64,000 nt of DNA from Schizochytrium sp. TIO01 (GCA_004764695.1 SMSO01000014.1:6748029-6812028), one strand, 5' to 3'. Shown: positions 32,601 through 42,885, counted from the stretch's first letter. Notes: generated from the letters alone by a model not told the origin. Made by a program: numbers and translations.

Positions 32601-35600
32601 AGATTTGGCAGGGACAATCGAAGAAACTCCATCTGTGGGTAGCTTGCCGGTGCGAATGAACTCAAGCTCTAGATCAAGCTCCTGGGGAGTTCGAATAGTA
32701 ACTTCACTAACATTAGGTTCCCAGCGAGTCCGTCCCATATTACTTTGCAAATCAGGTGGAGCCCAAAGAACGCGGGATGGTTTCTTCAAATGTTGACCTA
32801 GCTCGATCGCGGCGGCATGGTGCGTTTCGGCATCAAAGGGACTGTGAGCCGAATGCAAAGTGAGGTTCGCATGCCTTGGAGATGCACGCTTTGTTGAATT
32901 CTTGGAAGATCCAATCGCACCTGGAATATCATTTCTAAAGTCCCAAAGGGGGGATTCCACAGGGCTTTTCACAGTTCGAAATCGCCTTGTTCGAGGAGAT
33001 GTAGGGGAGGACTTTCCTGAGGATGTTGCCGGCGGTACAGGACCGCTGGGCTTGGATGGTACTCGTGTTTGGTTTGACTTGGGCGGATTTGCCAAATGCA
33101 TGGGCTTACTCTCTTCGACTCGGGCAATTGAGGAGATAGTAATACGTGGAATCACAACTTCAAGCTCAGGGCGCTTCAACTTTTCGAGATGAGCATGGCG
33201 ACTTGTGGTCGGATGAATGCCTTCCGCCTCACTGATTTCTTGGCGTAGTTCGAGAAGAAAAGAGCTGAGCGTACGTTTCATACCTTCGCTATCTCCATCG
33301 TCATCTTCTGCACTACTTTCATCATCGCCTACGTAGATGTCTTCCAACGAAGGGGCCTGGGCACGTGGCATTGATTGTCTACGTTTTTCGCTCCGAACCT
33401 GGGTACGCCGTTTCACTCGAACTTTGCCTGAAGATTCATCAAAAAGTGAGGTATACTCAGTGCCATCGCCTTGCTTAAGTTCATCAAGCCAATCAAGGAA
33501 CGCAGCCTTATCTCCGTGTTTGTCATGCCTAAAAGTTCGATCCTTCTGCTTTTTTTCTTGAGCTGCTCTTGCAGCTGCATCCTGAACAGAAAACTTTGGA
33601 ACTTTTTTATTGCGCCAGCCCAACATTTGCCGAGACCGTAATTCAGCTTTATAAATCAGAGTTTTATTTTCAGCATTTTCAGATAGCTGCCTTACGATTT
33701 GAGCAATTATTCGTCGATGGTGAATGTGTGGTGAAGTCCATGCCATTTCCAAGAGGCGGTAGAGTCCGTGACGACAAAGATAAACCTGACTCTTTGGGTC
33801 AAGTGAGACATGACGAAGACCACGCAAGGCATTGTGAACTGCAACTTCATTCTCCGCGTCTTCTGTGAGTTTGAGAAGCAGCATAATACCTCCATTATCG
33901 CGGACTAAGGCTTGGCCAACAGTTGTTGATCGAAGCTGGCCAAGTAATCTACCAGCGCAGCTCTGAACCTCTATGGATTGCGACCCGAGCATGTGCACGA
34001 TCAATGCACTCAAATAGGTAGGTCCCGCTAGACGCTCGAATTTGACTCCTACGCGCGATGAGGTTTCTGTCATAGCTGGAAGGCGATCAAAATAGCATAG
34101 CATCCGTGCCACCAGTGTTCGGTTTGCTGGAATTACGTTTTCGTTATAAGCTACATCAAGCAAGACTTGCACGAATGATTCGGTGCAGAGCAAGCGATCA
34201 GAGATGCGCAAGCTTGCAAGGATCCAAAGAATACTCAAGGCCTTGTGACCAATGGTGTCTACTAGGTGGCAGTGTTTTGTAGCGAAGAAAGCAAATGCTC
34301 CGTAACTACTATCCTGAGTTCCAACGCAAATTGCGCGGAGAATACGCAAAATCATTTCGAAAAGTTTTTCCCGAACTTGTTTGATGAGCCTACGGTCTTC
34401 CTTGATATAGTTCAAATTTGCAAAGAGTACGTCTGCTTTGGTATCGGACAAAGCAATTGCTTCAAAGAAGGGCCGGTTGACCAAGAGCTGCCAAATTGCA
34501 GCTAAGGTAGCATTCAGAGAGTTCAGGTGTTCTTTGACGCGAATGAAATTTTGCTCGCGATCTTCTTCAGAGCTTATGCTAATGTTGGGTAGATCTTTGG
34601 TACGTAAAACCTTTTGCGCTTCGCTTACCAGTCGATCAATTTCGGCCTTGTTGCGAGAAGCAGCTTTAAGTACTCGTCGGTAAATATCAATGATTTTCAT
34701 GCAGCTATCGCACACTTCCAGTAAGACTGTGAGAGAATTCTCTCGCAACAGGTTGACACGATGATCTTCCTGGCGAGCCAGACTCCACAGTGACACTGTG
34801 AGAAACATCGAGTTCGACCCAGTAGGACGCGGATCGGTAAGCATGGCGGCTAAAAGAGCTCGAAGGTCATCCAATTTCCATGCCGAAGGATCCATAGCAA
34901 ACATCATAGATGCTGCACAGGCAAGGTGGCGCACAAGAGCTTCTTGCTTCGCATGTTGGGCAGATGTTCCTCCAGCAGAAAATGATTTTCCACCAGAGCT
35001 AGCTTTGGAACGTTCACCTACCTCCGGAGACAGAGTACTGCCAGGCATTGTTTTTCGGACAATGCTTTCTGGCTTCAAACTGGGGAGCGCTACACTAGCT
35101 GGAACTTCTTTGTAAACACATGTCTCTAGCATTCCACAAAGTGCTGATAAGCCGTATGCCACGCAAGCATTATCGCATAAAGGTTCAGGCTGTAGTCGAA
35201 TCCGGAGTCTGGGATGAACGGCGTTGAGGTCTCCAGTACCTAACAGGCATTCAACCAAGATTTTGGCGGAAAATTCTCCAATTTCGGTTGCTCTTTCTCT
35301 TTTGGTCATCTCAGATATTGTTTCTTTCTCAGAACTAGTGTCAGAGTCTTGTTGCTGCTTTCTATTGGGGAAAAGAACATCATCGGTGAGACGCAGTAGT
35401 TTAGCACGCACTAATGGGTTGCTGGCATTTGCAAGAGCATTTAAAGCAGACATTGCACACACTTGTACTGCTGGGCGTGCTTCATCACCTGATCGACGAG
35501 TGACCAAGATTAGGCCAAACAAACTCGCCATAGTTTCCTCGCGCAAGAGTTCAGTGGGATCAAAGGACTTGTCCGCATATAATTCAGGTTTCCATGATGT

Positions 35601-37655
35601 CGACATTGTTGATACATTAAAGTCACCCATATCGACCACATTTTCAACCGCATCATTGACAGCCTCTGACATAGACTTCGCACTCTTTTGTGGTTTTGGC
35701 TTTGATCCTTGCGCGCCTTCAGCTTCACTAGGACTGTCAGACAAGCATTTACAAATCCCCCATAGCGCAGTGGCGGCATATAAAAGTGTAATATCATGCC
35801 CACGTCCACACGGCATATTCCATTCTTCCTGGTTAAATATTGTAGTTTCCTCGCTATCGAGGTCTGGCGCCACCGTGAGAATTTTGCGTGAAGATGATCG
35901 ATCCACGGTGTCACTAAGCACGAGTGAATATAGAGCATCGAATAGGACAACCGGGTCGGTGCAAGTCATGATTGTGCTTTCTTGATCGTTTTTGACCTCT
36001 TCGTAGTGCCCTGGAGTGTTGTCATCCTCGGCAAAGCCAAGAGAATCAATTGACCTTTGTTTCCTTGTATTGCTAGACATAGTGAGTGGCTCCCCGGTAA
36101 GACTGAAACGCTTATGTTTATTTGCAGCAGGTGGTGGATCTGAAAAGTCTGATGCAGAGAGCATGGCATGCAATGCCCAACGTAAGAGGCTGTGTATTGG
36201 GTGATTTGTGGATGATTGCTCAGTTAGAAGAAGCACGAGGCGACCTTGATCACTGTGGCGTGCAAGCTTATAAAGTAGTACAGCCATGGCAAGGCGTGCC
36301 CCAGACCCCATAACGAGATTGCTCGCTCGAGGTGGAGTGCCATATGTATCTGCATCAGCTGATTTTCGAGGCGGTGGACGGGGTGCTACACCAGAGATAT
36401 CTTGGAGTGGCGCCATCATGTACCTGACCACCTTAACGGGGTCACCGCCGAGAAGGGGATATTCCTCCAAGAACTGATACAGTGCACGTTCATCTCTTGC
36501 GATACACCTTAAAAGAATTGAGCTTGCATGCTCCCAAACTTTCTGTTCATAGGTATGAAGCATAATACTCGCCACGAATCCTGGGAGGTCGATACCGTAG
36601 TCTGCAGGTGCTTCGAGCAATAATCTGTGATTGCTCGGATGCTCCATCAGTGCTCGAAGTGCCCCCAGCGCAAACACGTGGCTTTCAGGTGCTCTTGTAG
36701 CATTGAACATATTGCGCTGTTGCAGGATAATAAAAATCTTTGCTGCGAGCTTTTCTGCTGCCATGGCCCTCCGCGGTGCCTCGTGTAGCGACAGCGCCCA
36801 GAGTGTCGCCGCAAGGTACTTTGCTAATTGCCCTTCAAAGCTACGTGCGAGTCCTTCTAAGATCCTCGTGAGAGTCTCGAGCATGTGTCCATCTGCAGTA
36901 GCAAGGATGTGCTTCACATTTTTTTCATACCTTGCTAATTCCCACAGTCCATGCATGGCACACTCCTCGTCATACGACAACAAGTGTTTCGCATTGATTC
37001 CGCTGGGTTTTCTTTCCGTACCTCCCATGTTGGACATCAGCGCCACCGCTGCTTCCATCTGTTCGGCTTCAGAGCCAACGCTCGAAAGAGACACTCGCCG
37101 TGCCCTTGAACCTGGTCCTCTTGTCAGTGGTGTCGTGCCCATGCTACCGTTCGCTCCTTCGTTTTGCGCTGGGTTCTGGCCCATACCTGACGCCACATTT
37201 GCGTTGTTTGCATTTGCATTGTTGCGCGGATTGTTGGGCGCGATGGCCTCTGCCTTTTGGTCGAGAAGGAGATGTATCTGTGCGAGGGCGAGGCTGCGCT
37301 GATTCTTCGTGCGCTCCTTGACAAACTTTGGCGCGAGCCAACCTCTGAGGACAGCTGCCAGTTCTGCGTCTGAGCGCACGAGACGAAATTCGCGAGCTGC
37401 CTCGTCAAATCTGGATGCGCCTTTTGTTGGCGGGCCAAAGTTTCGTGGCATACTCACGCCGACTTTGTACAGGTTGTCGAACATGAAGCCTCCCTGTTGC
37501 GCGATGCCGCCGAGCAGATGCACCACCGACTCATATAGTGCCACGCCGTCCTCGTCAGCGATCTCAAAGTCCTCCACCACAAGGCCTTTCGGCTGGTGCA
37601 CGACGGCCTCGGCTAGCACGCCATGAGCCACATCGCCGCCGTCTTCATCCGCCAT
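29682..37655 (-). CDS. 2657-aa armadillo-type protein with C-terminal RyR-like region
   Basis: Intronless frame with the first in-frame ATG at 37655 (MADEDGGDVAHG) and stop TAA at 29682. Residues 1 to about 1350 are leucine-rich helical repeats of armadillo/HEAT type (for example ALGALRALMEHPSNHRLLLE and SCAGRLLGQLRSTTVGQALV). About 1400-1800 is charged, serine/proline-rich and probably disordered. About 2000-2330 is a helical region with SYRYFSAT-like and VDIVLREHLSKF motifs and FLDFLEALGRLA, a layout I recall from large protist flagellar or cytoskeletal proteins (weak memory). The last 170 residues hold two blocks like RyR domains: VWRENR...DGTYNPRVK...DIANLAFSDLP, then HEHWLKRNAKKSW...LPFEELNVADQQKNRD. 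No membrane segment is seen, so it is not a ryanodine receptor. Function is unknown; a large scaffold is likely. Confidence 0.88.
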   Translation of the reverse strand: MADEDGGDVAHGVLAEAVVHQPKGLVVEDFEIADEDGVALYESVVHLLGGIAQQGGFMFDNLYKVGVSMPRNFGPPTKGASRFDEAAREFRLVRSDAELAAVLRGWLAPKFVKERTKNQRSLALAQIHLLLDQKAEAIAPNNPRNNANANNANVASGMGQNPAQNEGANGSMGTTPLTRGPGSRARRVSLSSVGSEAEQMEAAVALMSNMGGTERKPSGINAKHLLSYDEECAMHGLWELARYEKNVKHILATADGHMLETLTRILEGLARSFEGQLAKYLAATLWALSLHEAPRRAMAAEKLAAKIFIILQQRNMFNATRAPESHVFALGALRALMEHPSNHRLLLEAPADYGIDLPGFVASIMLHTYEQKVWEHASSILLRCIARDERALYQFLEEYPLLGGDPVKVVRYMMAPLQDISGVAPRPPPRKSADADTYGTPPRASNLVMGSGARLAMAVLLYKLARHSDQGRLVLLLTEQSSTNHPIHSLLRWALHAMLSASDFSDPPPAANKHKRFSLTGEPLTMSSNTRKQRSIDSLGFAEDDNTPGHYEEVKNDQESTIMTCTDPVVLFDALYSLVLSDTVDRSSSRKILTVAPDLDSEETTIFNQEEWNMPCGRGHDITLLYAATALWGICKCLSDSPSEAEGAQGSKPKPQKSAKSMSEAVNDAVENVVDMGDFNVSTMSTSWKPELYADKSFDPTELLREETMASLFGLILVTRRSGDEARPAVQVCAMSALNALANASNPLVRAKLLRLTDDVLFPNRKQQQDSDTSSEKETISEMTKRERATEIGEFSAKILVECLLGTGDLNAVHPRLRIRLQPEPLCDNACVAYGLSALCGMLETCVYKEVPASVALPSLKPESIVRKTMPGSTLSPEVGERSKASSGGKSFSAGGTSAQHAKQEALVRHLACAASMMFAMDPSAWKLDDLRALLAAMLTDPRPTGSNSMFLTVSLWSLARQEDHRVNLLRENSLTVLLEVCDSCMKIIDIYRRVLKAASRNKAEIDRLVSEAQKVLRTKDLPNISISSEEDREQNFIRVKEHLNSLNATLAAIWQLLVNRPFFEAIALSDTKADVLFANLNYIKEDRRLIKQVREKLFEMILRILRAICVGTQDSSYGAFAFFATKHCHLVDTIGHKALSILWILASLRISDRLLCTESFVQVLLDVAYNENVIPANRTLVARMLCYFDRLPAMTETSSRVGVKFERLAGPTYLSALIVHMLGSQSIEVQSCAGRLLGQLRSTTVGQALVRDNGGIMLLLKLTEDAENEVAVHNALRGLRHVSLDPKSQVYLCRHGLYRLLEMAWTSPHIHHRRIIAQIVRQLSENAENKTLIYKAELRSRQMLGWRNKKVPKFSVQDAAARAAQEKKQKDRTFRHDKHGDKAAFLDWLDELKQGDGTEYTSLFDESSGKVRVKRRTQVRSEKRRQSMPRAQAPSLEDIYVGDDESSAEDDDGDSEGMKRTLSSFLLELRQEISEAEGIHPTTSRHAHLEKLKRPELEVVIPRITISSIARVEESKPMHLANPPKSNQTRVPSKPSGPVPPATSSGKSSPTSPRTRRFRTVKSPVESPLWDFRNDIPGAIGSSKNSTKRASPRHANLTLHSAHSPFDAETHHAAAIELGQHLKKPSRVLWAPPDLQSNMGRTRWEPNVSEVTIRTPQELDLELEFIRTGKLPTDGVSSIVPAKSSPKKTLKLDVDGQPNVQGEASASSHDAPALQAAVSQAKYSNADLHTGAYDIVADPTLYQPRRVNEIRVKMNSSRPYSQFVFNRGGDPYSNLRAIDADLGEETGSETSLSSDDYNSDSSSGEAPSEEIQARTAEKLAKKKRRALKRQHRRDLKRRIENMTSPKRVSLSKFPHKEGARVYNDLPRFCLPDGEEIFLYLSGGPLFGKDNPEDVDTPELPPSSTSDLGFENGRLPKIPRLLSNEKCLAGTLSHAPLPIAYVTCPPTDFYSLASYDNKQPLTKVTWTRDGRVLDEQLPMLTRHCHDGHIVESSDDENSQDGNDGEPWNIDNSIFAQRVQTWGSFYNAQDIRAAAFEKDWQLCEQKRTFRKLVSRYEDVITDLKRLLVANYDMVCDSFRYFSATMEIGSIFTLQMLEFTELCEHADIKETAADSLIQEGHCNTIFIQVTKNAVEDWTPAQHSFESECTVLSLKRGSSMMRYQYLEALVRVAEAKYVKSGKSPDACAGVEALFNGMRAAGPMEPVLGAPDRFRADILYREDVDIVLREHLSKFKSVFSQYAGVSENSNRAGGCRGKRLAFVEWQEFLVDAGMFNPLFTLRECNTIFRNSTLDLIDEIQHWRELVALGFLDFLEALGRLACHMVIPNQDQLEEVGADSIVEYYKIMESTGLWMVVHEGYHADLEAKPLSTRLTQLVMILNNMQERTNRLALESKLWKASQDVDRREHVEAMRKVKKRVVGSITQMGGSNNSLQGGASRPARPNTVSTESLHKNVRSPLSPKSLQSSTRPQSPASQEESTAGAEEDVEETSLSQALRAVEEGIPMDRFEAHVAATLHDVWRENRGRQEDGTYNPRVKVIKDVEYDIANLAFSDLPGHFQMDNLLAAHDACESIRQGYVRWERANLDISELYVMLESEDFLKDAAASQHEHWLKRNAKKSWVEDAQRLPFEELNVADQQKNRDIVETAVKVWIAHHRHGSSR

Positions 37656-37829
37656 CGTCCGGCTGACTCTTGGCAGGCTCTCTGCCTGCCTGCCTGCCTG
37701 CCTCTTCGGGCGTGGCCGCGCCGCTCGCGCAGGCCTTCGCGACTCCTCCCGGTGGCGCTTCGAGCGACCAGAAGTCCGCAAGTGCTTTGTTTAAGGTTCT
37801 TCGACGTCAGAAGTTCAAAATTCGAGGAC

Positions 37830-37915
37830 TTCAGATTTCGAAACTCTCAAATTCAAAATTCAAAATTCAAATTTCAAAGTTCAAAATTCAAACTCAGAAT
37901 TCAAAAATTTTCTGC
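37830..37915. repeat. Degenerate ATTCAAA repeat
   Basis: Roughly ten head-to-tail AATTCAAA/TTTCAAA units in the 5' flank of the ARM-RyR gene. A similar GAATTTGAATTT tract lies upstream of the EF-hand giant (about 20305). Confidence 0.8.
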
Positions 37916-38240
37916 ATTCAACTTCAAATTGGAATCCGTCTTCACTTCCAGCTTGCTCGAGACCTCCCTGGGAATGCCTCGGGATCAGTATTTCGCATGG
38001 CTCCCAGGCTCGCACGTTGAGCCTGGCCTTGAGTGAGCTGCGACGCGCCTCTATCAGCGAGACATAGTTTCGGGATCCTGAGTTCCTACCTTTTCACAGA
38101 ATCAGTCATATCAATACTTATCCGTTGTAGGGAACTCGTCTACTCTACTCGTTAGGCCTAGTTACCCAGTATATACATACCCAGCTATTGATAAAGGCGC
38201 GGAGACCGCCCTCGAGCGAGCGCTTAGCGCTCTCTCCTTG

Positions 38241-38292
38241 GGCAGTGTGGAGGTGTGTGCGGGGACCTCTCGAGGTCCCCGTAAACACTGCC
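38241..38292. other. Strong imperfect hairpin
   Basis: Outer arms GGCAGTGT (38241-38248) and ACACTGCC (38285-38292) enclose inner arms GGGGACCTC and GAGGTCCCC with a 2-base centre. The 9-bp inner arms are perfect. It could be a structured RNA, a replication or mobile-element end, or chance; there is no flanking gene to decide. Confidence 0.6.
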
Positions 38293-39207
38293 ACCTACTC
38301 CACTGGCAGGCCAATATCCTCTCGGTGTTACTAATAACCCTCTCACACTATCCTCCTCAATCTCCACTGCTTCATAGGTTATCACTAATACCCTAGCACT
38401 GCGTATCTTCCTTTTCCAGCGTTTAAGACAGTTCTTTGCTTCATCCCCCACTCGGCAAAACCATTCTTCCAAACCCGGCAAAGCCTGCTTCCCACTGCCT
38501 CTCAGGCCCCAGTGTCGGCATAACTCAAAAACCTGCGGCTGAGCCGCTGCACTGTGGACGTCCTATTGCCCCTTATCCAACTCCTATACCGCCATGTTGT
38601 TCTTTGTGACTGCACTGCGCTGAGGTTCCTGCTTGCTCTGCCTCCATATCAATCAATCGCGATAGCGCTGAGTTCCTGCTCCTCCTCTCCGGCCATGGAT
38701 ATTCTGCGCTCATTTGCTTCATCTCGCCACAGCTCCTATCGCAGCAGGCAGTTAGTTGGATACTCCTGCTCATCCCCGGAATTGCAATGCCTCCTGTCTG
38801 TTATCTATTCCACAATCGCTGCTGTGCTGCGCCTTCTAGCCCTCGATAGCTGACTCCTACCGCTGCCTGCCTCTAGCGAGATCTTCCTGTGAGCTCTAGT
38901 GCCGCGGGTCGATTAGCGTTTCCGGTATGGGGGTCTTAGCCGTGGTTTGTTTTCTTTGCTTGTTTCGATCTGTGTTGGTTTGTTTGTTGTTTGTTTGTTT
39001 GTTTGTTTGTTGATTGTTGTTTGTTTCGATCTGTTGATTGTTGATGTGTTTGTTTCGATCTGTTGTTTGTCGCCGTAAGAATGAGTGAGTGCATGAGTTA
39101 TGCATCTCTACGCATGTATGAATGAATGTCTTATGAATGAATGAATGCGTATCGTATGATGTGTGTCTGTACGTAGTACGTATGTAGTATGTATGCATGT
39201 ATGTATG

Positions 39208-39256
39208 TATTGTATGTAGTATGTATTGTATGTAGTATGTATTGTATGTAGTATGT
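39208..39256. repeat. 16-bp repeat TATTGTATGTAGTATG, three copies
   Basis: Three head-to-tail copies within a longer TATG-rich tract (39110-39270) upstream of the OSCP gene. Confidence 0.85.
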
Positions 39257-39501
39257 TGTTTGTAGTAGTAAGTCTGTAGTAGTATGTCTGTAGTAGGATA
39301 GATAGAGAGAAAGAGTGAGTGAGTGAATGAGTGACTGAGAGATAGTAGATAATAGGAGAGGAAGGGCAGAAAGAAAGGCAGAGGAGCACTAGGCAAAAGG
39401 GTACGTGGGCAGTAGCAGTCGAGAAGGCCACCGCGACACAGACCTTCTTCCGCGCTCGTCCTTGCAGTTCGCTGATTCGCAGACTTAAGTCTTTCGGCAC
39501 G

Positions 39502-40149
39502 ATGCTCTCCAACGTCGCCTCCCGCGTCGCCCGCCGTGGCGCCTCCCTCCGCGTGGCCGGTGCCCGTGGCTTCGCCGCGGATGCCAAGAAGGAGCCCGTC
39601 GATCTGCCCGTGCAGCTCTTCGGCCTCAACGCGCGCTACGCCAACGCGCTCTACGTCGCTTCCCAGCGCGCTAAGACCATCTCCTCTGTGGAGCAGGACA
39701 TCGTTAAGCTCGCTGACTGGGCCAAGACCAACGAGACCTTCAAGGCCTACCTCGCCAACCCGGTCATCTCCCGCCAGGACAAGGCCAAGGACATGGCCAA
39801 GATCAGTGAGGGCATGAGCGAGACCACCCGCGGCTTCCTCAACGTGCTCGCCGAGAACGGCCGCCTCAACGAGCTCTCCAAGGTGCTCGACACCTTCCAG
39901 ATCCTCCTCAACGCCCAGCGTGGTGTCGTCGAGGCCACCGTTACCGCCGCCGATGAGCTCTCCGCCAAGCAGGTTAAGAGCATCAAGAACGCCATTACCT
40001 CCGGCTACCTCGAGAAGGGCCAGTCCCTCAACCTCCAGGTTAAGGTCGACGACAAGATCCTCGGTGGCCTCCAGGTGCAGATCGGCGACCGCTTCCTCGA
40101 CCTCTCCGTGGCTTCCCAGGTCAACGGCATTGCCAAGACCCTCGCCTAA
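39502..40149 (+). CDS. ATP5O: Mitochondrial ATP synthase OSCP (subunit O / delta)
   Basis: Peripheral-stalk subunit that ties the F1 head of ATP synthase to the stator. 215 aa from ATG at 39502. Residues 1-27 (MLSNVASRVARRGASLRVAG and on) are a typical mitochondrial presequence. The N-terminal six-helix domain starts at VQLFGLNARYANALYVASQ, the family hallmark being the RYAxALY motif. The C-terminal domain carries the delta/OSCP signature KVDDKILGGLQVQIGDRFLDLSV (about residues 187-209). Length matches the family (about 210). Codon use is strongly C-ending (high expression). Identity is confident. Confidence 0.96.
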   Translation: MLSNVASRVARRGASLRVAGARGFAADAKKEPVDLPVQLFGLNARYANALYVASQRAKTISSVEQDIVKLADWAKTNETFKAYLANPVISRQDKAKDMAKISEGMSETTRGFLNVLAENGRLNELSKVLDTFQILLNAQRGVVEATVTAADELSAKQVKSIKNAITSGYLEKGQSLNLQVKVDDKILGGLQVQIGDRFLDLSVASQVNGIAKTLA

Positions 40150-41750
40150 GTTCTCGATGACGATCACGCCCTCTTTCTGCTGTCTGCTAACCTCATGATG
40201 CAACCAACCCTCTAATAACCACATCCAACCCTATCTTCATCGACATCTTTCACTCCCGCACGGCCGTTTTTTTCGAATCGAGAGCTTTTACTCTTCGAGG
40301 GCACTCTGCCGAGGACCTCAGATTGAGACCAAAGACGAATTCTTAGTTCGTTGGCCGGTCGCTCGCATGCGGCAGTCCGAGGGCCACGCTAACTGCAAAA
40401 TACCATCTTGGAATTCACACACATACTCATCGATTTCTACCCAGACGGCAACTTGTATCTTCTTGCATCAACTTCTTGACTCTTTGCTTGCTTCCTGCCG
40501 TTACAACCTGGCACTCTATTCACGAATTGTAGCCCAATGCTTGAATGGCGGATGACTCACAAAGTCTGCTGCTTAATGACATTAACCAAATGCAAGAATA
40601 CTGTCGGCGTCCTACTCACTTGTCCAATTCGTATTCATTGCAAAGATATAATACCTAGAATATGAATCGATCAAGATGAAACAGACACATTTCAAGAAGT
40701 CAAGAATATCCTCTTAGAAGTTTTTATTTAGAATCTTTCAGAGGCAGTACATGCCTATGCAACATGAAAACCAATTGAATGGCCCATCCGCATACATAAT
40801 ATTAGATCTTCATCAACTTTGGCCCTTTGCCTTCGGTTTCCAGATTTCACCTGACTTTTTCAATGAAAGTTTTCATAGATACACCGCATCACCCATCATT
40901 AGCTTACATCATTATTATTCCCTTGCTAACTGGGTAGGTAGTATGTCATGTTATTATACACTTGGAGCATAAAAATCATGTTTTTCGACAAACCTCGCAT
41001 ACGTTCATCACCATTTTCTAGACTTTGTGCATAGCTCAGCGGTCCGTGATGATCCATGTTTAGAAATGCAATCAACCTCCACAGAAAGATCATCAAACCA
41101 GAGCTAAGATCATCAAAATTCTCACAAACCATATGAATATACTACCTACCTACTACAGCAACTCACCCACAGCACCCTGCGCCTCGCCCAGGCTGCTCTG
41201 GGCCACGCGCTTTTCGGAGGGAGGCTTCATTTCATGTTATCATCATGCTCGAGACCCAGCAATGGCAGGGACCGTACGCAGCAGTATTATTACCAGACCC
41301 AGAGATTTCTCTTATTGGCCTCATATTATGAGTAGAAGCTACGATCTCGAGTGTGTGCATTCTCATGCTATTTCCTAATAAGGAGCCACAAAATAGCGGA
41401 CTGGGACAATATGGAGGGTAGCTTGGCAAAGGGGAATTGGGCGCACACTAATTCTCATTACAAGCATGCCCAAACTACCTTGTTCAAGTTCAACTTGCCG
41501 CGACACGCGCTGCGAGAAGTAATCGTTGCCCCCCCCATACCAGAGCTCGGGGCTCGCGGAAACCTTGGCAAAGGCGCTCTCTAGCGGCGAGGCAGTTTGA
41601 CCTCAGTGCTGCCTGAAGCAGTCGTACTTCCGGGCAGAACCTGCTCGTTCATTCGTCGCGGTGCAAAGTGCTTGTGTGAAAGGCGAACCACGCACGTGAA
41701 CCGTAGTAGGTAGGTAGTAGGTAAAAAAGTACTCAACAAACTTCTTAAAG
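40150..41750. other. Intergenic region; possible first exon of the next gene
   Basis: No intact gene is seen. The plus strand holds a candidate small exon 41466-41518 (ATG, 17 codons plus 2 bases) ending at a GTAATC donor, which would join in frame to an acceptor at 41749-41750; this is unproven. TAGTAGGTA/TACCTACTA words cluster at 40933, 41140 and 41704. Confidence 0.4.
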
Positions 41751-42885
41751 AACAAGAGCATTGACAACGCAGCCTGTACAGCAAAACAGTTTCAGAATAG
41801 ACGCAGCGTCACAAGATGTGGAGCCCCTCCACGCAAGCGGCTTCTCCGGCGGTGCCAACAGTGCCATCGTTTGCACAGAAGTCAAAGCCCCCCCGCCGCT
41901 TGCACCCAAACCGCCAAAAAGTTTCTATGCGGACCGTGCAGCACTGAGAAAGTCTGTGCGCAAGTCTTCACGTAGAAGCCAGAAACACGGCAACCAGCAG
42001 CCTCAAAATAATGTCAATGAAGACATTTCGGAGGATGATCTGCCCCCTCCGCCACCTCCACCTCTTCCTGGCGATGATGACGAGGAAGAGTTTGCATCTC
42101 TGCCGCCCAAATCTAGGGTCGATAATTCCCGCATTTCCGCCACGCAAGCCTTGGATCCTCTCGATGCTCCGCCTCCATCTAGTGCGCGTCCCAACAATCT
42201 ACTCCTGCACGCCCTGAACTGGCAACGCCAAGCTGACGAAGAGGACTTGAAGAGGCCACCTCCTAAAGCTGTGCATGTGCATGAGATGACTTTACACTGT
42301 GAAAGCGACGAGCAGAAGGATTCAAGTCTTGGTCGCAAAAAGGGAAGGCTGCCGATGCCTTCGTTCATGCGCTGGGCATTTAGTGAAGATCCCGTCTATG
42401 GAGGTCCTGCAAGTCCCACAAGCGAGCAGTCGGATAAAGCAGAGAGCAAACACTCCGACAAAGCTTCTAGTGAATATCGGGATAAAGTCGAAAGCTTAGA
42501 TGACGAGGACAGCGAGGATATGCGCGAACCCGAAACTAGAACTACTCAGGAAGAACGTCCTCGATCTGCGAGGATGCACAGCTTCTTCCTCATGAAAGCT
42601 CGAGGTCAGGTCCCTACACCCTCTGTGCGCCGCTCCAGTCCAGTCCCAGAGGATGGCGACGACGAAGATTACAATGATGAAGAGCCAATGAAGCACCCTA
42701 CGCAAAAACTTCAAGCTGACGTGCCCAATTTTCTCCTTCCGAGCTGGCTAGAGGTAGTTCCAGAGCAACTTCCAGCTTTGGACGACCAAAGTATCACCCA
42801 AAAAGAAAAATCAGAACAAGATAATCACTCTACCGACGAGCGCGATGAAGAGAAGTGGTCCAAAGGTTGTTGCTGCTGCTCATAA
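41751..42885 (+). CDS. Proline-rich acidic protein with C-terminal cysteine cluster, 5' exon missing
   Basis: A long frame open from 41749 to TAA at 42883-42885, about 375 codons, with no usable ATG near its start (the first in-frame Met is about 175 residues in). It therefore probably begins in an upstream exon; 41466-41518 is a phase-compatible candidate. The product is mostly disordered: PPPLAPKPPKSFY, a profilin/SH3-type PPPPPPPLPG run next to DDDEEEF, two SDKAESKHSDKASS-like repeats, and alternating acidic and basic tracts. The last residues are KGCCCCS. A terminal cysteine run behind a lysine suggests palmitoylation or a prenyl-like membrane anchor (inference). No catalytic domain is seen. 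It may be a membrane-tethered cytoskeletal adaptor, but this is only a guess from composition. Confidence 0.6.

Larger units (their letters stand above)
37656..39501. other. Intergenic region between divergent giant gene and OSCP
   Basis: Contains ATTCAAA-type repeats (about 37830-37915), a strong hairpin (38241-38292), TTTG units near 38980-39015 and a TATG-rich tract with a 16-bp repeat (39208-39256). A minus-strand frame at 38224-38481 has normal-looking protein composition but no neighbour or motif to support it. Confidence 0.45.

Noticed and set aside
38224..38481. 85-aa minus-strand frame over the hairpin as a gene
   Set aside because: Composition is plausible, but it starts inside the hairpin region, has no family and no supporting context.
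38896..40224. 442-aa frame antisense to OSCP and its upstream repeats
   Set aside because: First half is the antisense of OSCP and the second half is translated TATG/TTTG repeats.
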